Assembly: GCA_021785155.1 (NCBI GenBank) | Contig: JAJYGE010000034.1 | Location: forward strand, 1-8,357 | Source: Planctomycetota bacterium | GTDB taxonomy: Bacteria; Planctomycetota; Phycisphaerae; WQYP01 | DNA length: 8,357 nucleotides | Reading direction: 5' to 3' | Part shown: positions 6,162 through 8,357 of the stretch, one piece after another | Layout of the letters: each line of letters opens with the position of its first letter | How positions within the stretch are numbered: the stretch's first letter is position 1 | Made by a program: the position numbers and the translations under genes | Notes under the pieces: generated by a model | Told to the model about the DNA's origin: nothing | The model's database searches: none | What the model saw: the letters and a program-made list of their open reading frames with translations, nothing else

Positions 6162-8357
6162 ATGACGCAATCAAACGCGCTTGCCCTGGCCGGATCAATA
6201 CCGGATCAAAACAGTCTGTCAACCGGCCCCAAGCTGGGTTTTATCGTGCGCCGGTACAAATGGCTGATACTGATCGGCACATTACTGGGCTTGGTTGTCG
6301 GAGCGGCTCTATTCTTGGCATTCCGGCAGTATGATCCGCGCTGGACGGCGTACTCTATTTTTGAGGTTCGGCCCAACCTGCCAAACCCTCTGAATTCACG
6401 GCAAGATAACACCTACACCGCCGATGCCGGTGTAAGCCGGTTTATTAACAGCCAGGTGGTGTTGGTACGCAGCCCGGATGTACTGCAAACGGCGTTGCAA
6501 ACCAACGCCTTTCAGCAAAGCGCAAAAATACCTTCGGAAAAAAGCTCCTGGCTGACTGCCCACTCTACCGACCCGATGGATTCACTGAGAAAGGATCTGA
6601 TTGTAGCCCCCATTCCGCACACCAATTTATTCGAAGTGAGCCTGTCATGGCATAATCCCGAGGAAACGGCGGATCTGGTAAATTCCGTCAGTACGGTTTA
6701 TCTCACGTACGTGCGAAATCAGGAGCGGTCACAGTTATCCCGGGAAGCCCAAAGTGTTGCCGCCGCTGAAGCCAATATGCAGGCGAAAGTGGAGGCTTTG
6801 GAGGCTCGCGTGGAAACCTTCCGCGTGGCCCATGATGTTCCGGGATTAATTGAGCAACATACCGTTCTGGCCAATACACTGGCCACACTGAATACCTTCG
6901 AGATTCAATCGGAAATACGCGCCAGGGAATCGCAGGCGGCCTATCAACAAATTAAGGATCAGGTTGCCAACAACACACTTCAGCTTTCTCCGGAAATGCA
7001 GCAGGTTGTGGACAATGACCCGAATCTGCGCGAGCTGGAGCTAAATCTGCTGGACCTCAAGCAATCCATTCAGGTTTCCCGCAAAACACTGGGCGGCGGT
7101 TATCGCGGTACAATCGCCTTGGAAATTCGCGAAGGCAGCCTGCAGAGGCAAATTGATCAGCTCAAGCAGAAGCTTACCGTCCGCGCGAGGCTGCAAATGC
7201 AGCAGGCGGCACAAACCCGTATGCAATCAGCACAGGCCATGCTGGCTTCCACGCAACGCCGCGTGCAGCAGGAACAGCGCCTCGTGCACGATTTGGACGC
7301 CGCAGTACAACAATATGACAGCCTTCTGGCGAATTTAAAAACCAATCAGACACTGCTGAATCATCTCATTGACCGCAGCACCATGATGAATCTGCAACGC
7401 ACTATTGATGAATCCAAGGTGCAATTGCGTAACTCGGCCATCGCGCCGAAGAAAATGTCTTTTCCAAAGATCGATCATTTCCTCATCGGCGGCCTGGTTT
7501 TTGGCCTTCTGCTTTCTTTTGGCCTGGCGTATCTGGTAGAAGTGACCAATACCCGCGTCAACACGCCACGCGACGTTACCGGTGTGATGCGACTGCCGCT
7601 GCTGGGCTTTATTCCAGACCATGCTGATGATCCGCTGCTTACCGGCAGCCCGATGATGAGCGTGCGCAACTCGCCGGCCTCCATGACGGCAGAATCCTTC
7701 CGGCAGATTCGCGGTCGACTGGCGGCATCCGCATCCGACCGGCCCATTCAAACGCTGCTTGTGGCGAGTTTCTCACCGGGTGGTGGTGCCAGCACCGTGG
7801 CCAGCAATTTGGCCAACAGTATCGCCATCAGTGATATGAAAGTTTTGCTGGTAGATGCTAATTTCTACCGCCCCACACTGCAAAGCGTTTATCCCTTTGT
7901 GCCGGAAGTTGGTTTAGCTGATGTGCTGGCAGGCCGTGTCATGCTGGATCAGGCCATTGCGCAATCGCCGGAGGTTCCGGCACTGCATGTTCTGGGCTGC
8001 GGATCGCGCTCCAAACTGCCGACGGAACTCACAGATCATCGCGCGTTTCCGGATATTCTGGCTCAAATGAAAACTCAGTTCGATATGGTCATTTTTGACG
8101 GCGCACCGCTGACGTTCGTAGCCGATTCCATTAATCTTGCATCACGCGTGGATGGTGTGATTGCCGTGCTGCGGGCAGGCATGATTACCCGTGGCACCGT
8201 GGGCCGCATCCGTGAGCAGTTGCGGCAAGTGCGTGCGAATCTTATTGGCATTGTGCTGAACGCCGCGCAAACATACAGCGCTGGCTACTTCCGGCAAAAT
8301 TACCGTACATTCTTTGAATATGCCGGTTCGGGAACGCCAACGGTCAAACCATCGGAT
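6162..8357 (+). CDS. Wzz chain-length protein fused to degenerate BY-kinase-like domain (3' end outside window)
   Basis: Polysaccharide co-polymerase: the Wzz part governs EPS chain length and export, and the cytoplasmic part is related to bacterial tyrosine autokinases of the Wzc/CapB type. The frame is open for 732 codons to the right edge. In order: cytoplasmic N-terminus; membrane helix 1 (about 34-54); a Wzz strand region (about 60-75); a long Gln/Ala-rich coiled coil (about 185-410), including LEARVETFRVAHDV from about 213; a Pro-containing approach (APKKMSFPK, 428-436); membrane helix 2 (about 440-459); then the P-loop domain. The oligomerisation motif EX2RX2R is intact (E511, R514, R517). 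The Walker A site reads SPGGGAST (538-545), with A543 at the catalytic Lys position. Walker A' reads DANFYRP (D565; N567 for the usual second Asp). The Walker B Asp is D646 in VIFDGAP. A loose tyrosine cluster (Y705, Y709, Y714, Y720) lies near the C-terminus. It is probably catalytically dead or dependent on a partner kinase. The Wzz/BY-kinase family call is secure; loss of activity is inferred. Confidence 0.92.
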   Translation, partial: MTQSNALALAGSIPDQNSLSTGPKLGFIVRRYKWLILIGTLLGLVVGAALFLAFRQYDPRWTAYSIFEVRPNLPNPLNSRQDNTYTADAGVSRFINSQVVLVRSPDVLQTALQTNAFQQSAKIPSEKSSWLTAHSTDPMDSLRKDLIVAPIPHTNLFEVSLSWHNPEETADLVNSVSTVYLTYVRNQERSQLSREAQSVAAAEANMQAKVEALEARVETFRVAHDVPGLIEQHTVLANTLATLNTFEIQSEIRARESQAAYQQIKDQVANNTLQLSPEMQQVVDNDPNLRELELNLLDLKQSIQVSRKTLGGGYRGTIALEIREGSLQRQIDQLKQKLTVRARLQMQQAAQTRMQSAQAMLASTQRRVQQEQRLVHDLDAAVQQYDSLLANLKTNQTLLNHLIDRSTMMNLQRTIDESKVQLRNSAIAPKKMSFPKIDHFLIGGLVFGLLLSFGLAYLVEVTNTRVNTPRDVTGVMRLPLLGFIPDHADDPLLTGSPMMSVRNSPASMTAESFRQIRGRLAASASDRPIQTLLVASFSPGGGASTVASNLANSIAISDMKVLLVDANFYRPTLQSVYPFVPEVGLADVLAGRVMLDQAIAQSPEVPALHVLGCGSRSKLPTELTDHRAFPDILAQMKTQFDMVIFDGAPLTFVADSINLASRVDGVIAVLRAGMITRGTVGRIREQLRQVRANLIGIVLNAAQTYSAGYFRQNYRTFFEYAGSGTPTVKPSD

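Noticed and set aside
7335..7751. 138-aa open frame on the minus strand
   Set aside because: It lies wholly antisense to the Wzz/kinase-like gene, across membrane helix 2 and the start of the P-loop domain, whose + strand frame has clear family motifs. Its translation has no recognisable domain.

Overview
The window is a stretch of a Gram-negative cell-envelope locus that joins an exosortase (protein-sorting) module to an exopolysaccharide assembly module. Four genes, all on the + strand, fill almost all of it. I see no RNA gene, insertion sequence, CRISPR array or other mobile element. Base composition looks even, near 50% GC. The exosortase, an EpsI-type partner, a very long TPR protein and a Wzz/BY-kinase-type protein point to a Gram-negative bacterium that makes EPS and a PEP-CTERM-like surface system. 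A Planctomycetota/PVC-type host is my guess, but proteobacteria carry similar loci and nothing here settles it.

Layout. Bases 2-463 hold the C-terminal part of an exosortase, cut by the left edge, with its catalytic Cys, Arg and His visible. Bases 460-1287 hold an EpsI/DUF3485 exosortase-associated protein that overlaps the exosortase stop by ATGA. After 44 nt, bases 1332-5999 encode a 1555-residue membrane-anchored TPR protein, in the role PrsT has in classic exosortase/EPS loci but much longer and with no lipobox. A 162-nt gap (6000-6161) carries a good sigma70-like promoter candidate inside an imperfect inverted repeat. Bases 6162-8357 encode a Wzz chain-length domain fused to a BY-kinase-like cytoplasmic domain, open at the right edge after 732 codons.

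How they fit together. The exosortase and EpsI protein would process and anchor sorted proteins. The TPR protein is probably a periplasmic scaffold for EPS secretion or protein sorting. The Wzz/kinase-like protein would control polymer length and export. The first three genes look like one transcript; the fourth may also have its own promoter.

The most notable point is in the last gene. Its P-loop has Ala (A543) where the catalytic Lys should be, and its Walker A' motif has Asn (N567) in place of the second Asp. The Walker B Asp, the EX2RX2R oligomerisation motif and a C-terminal tyrosine cluster remain. It therefore looks like a pseudokinase, or the substrate half of a pair, rather than an active autokinase.
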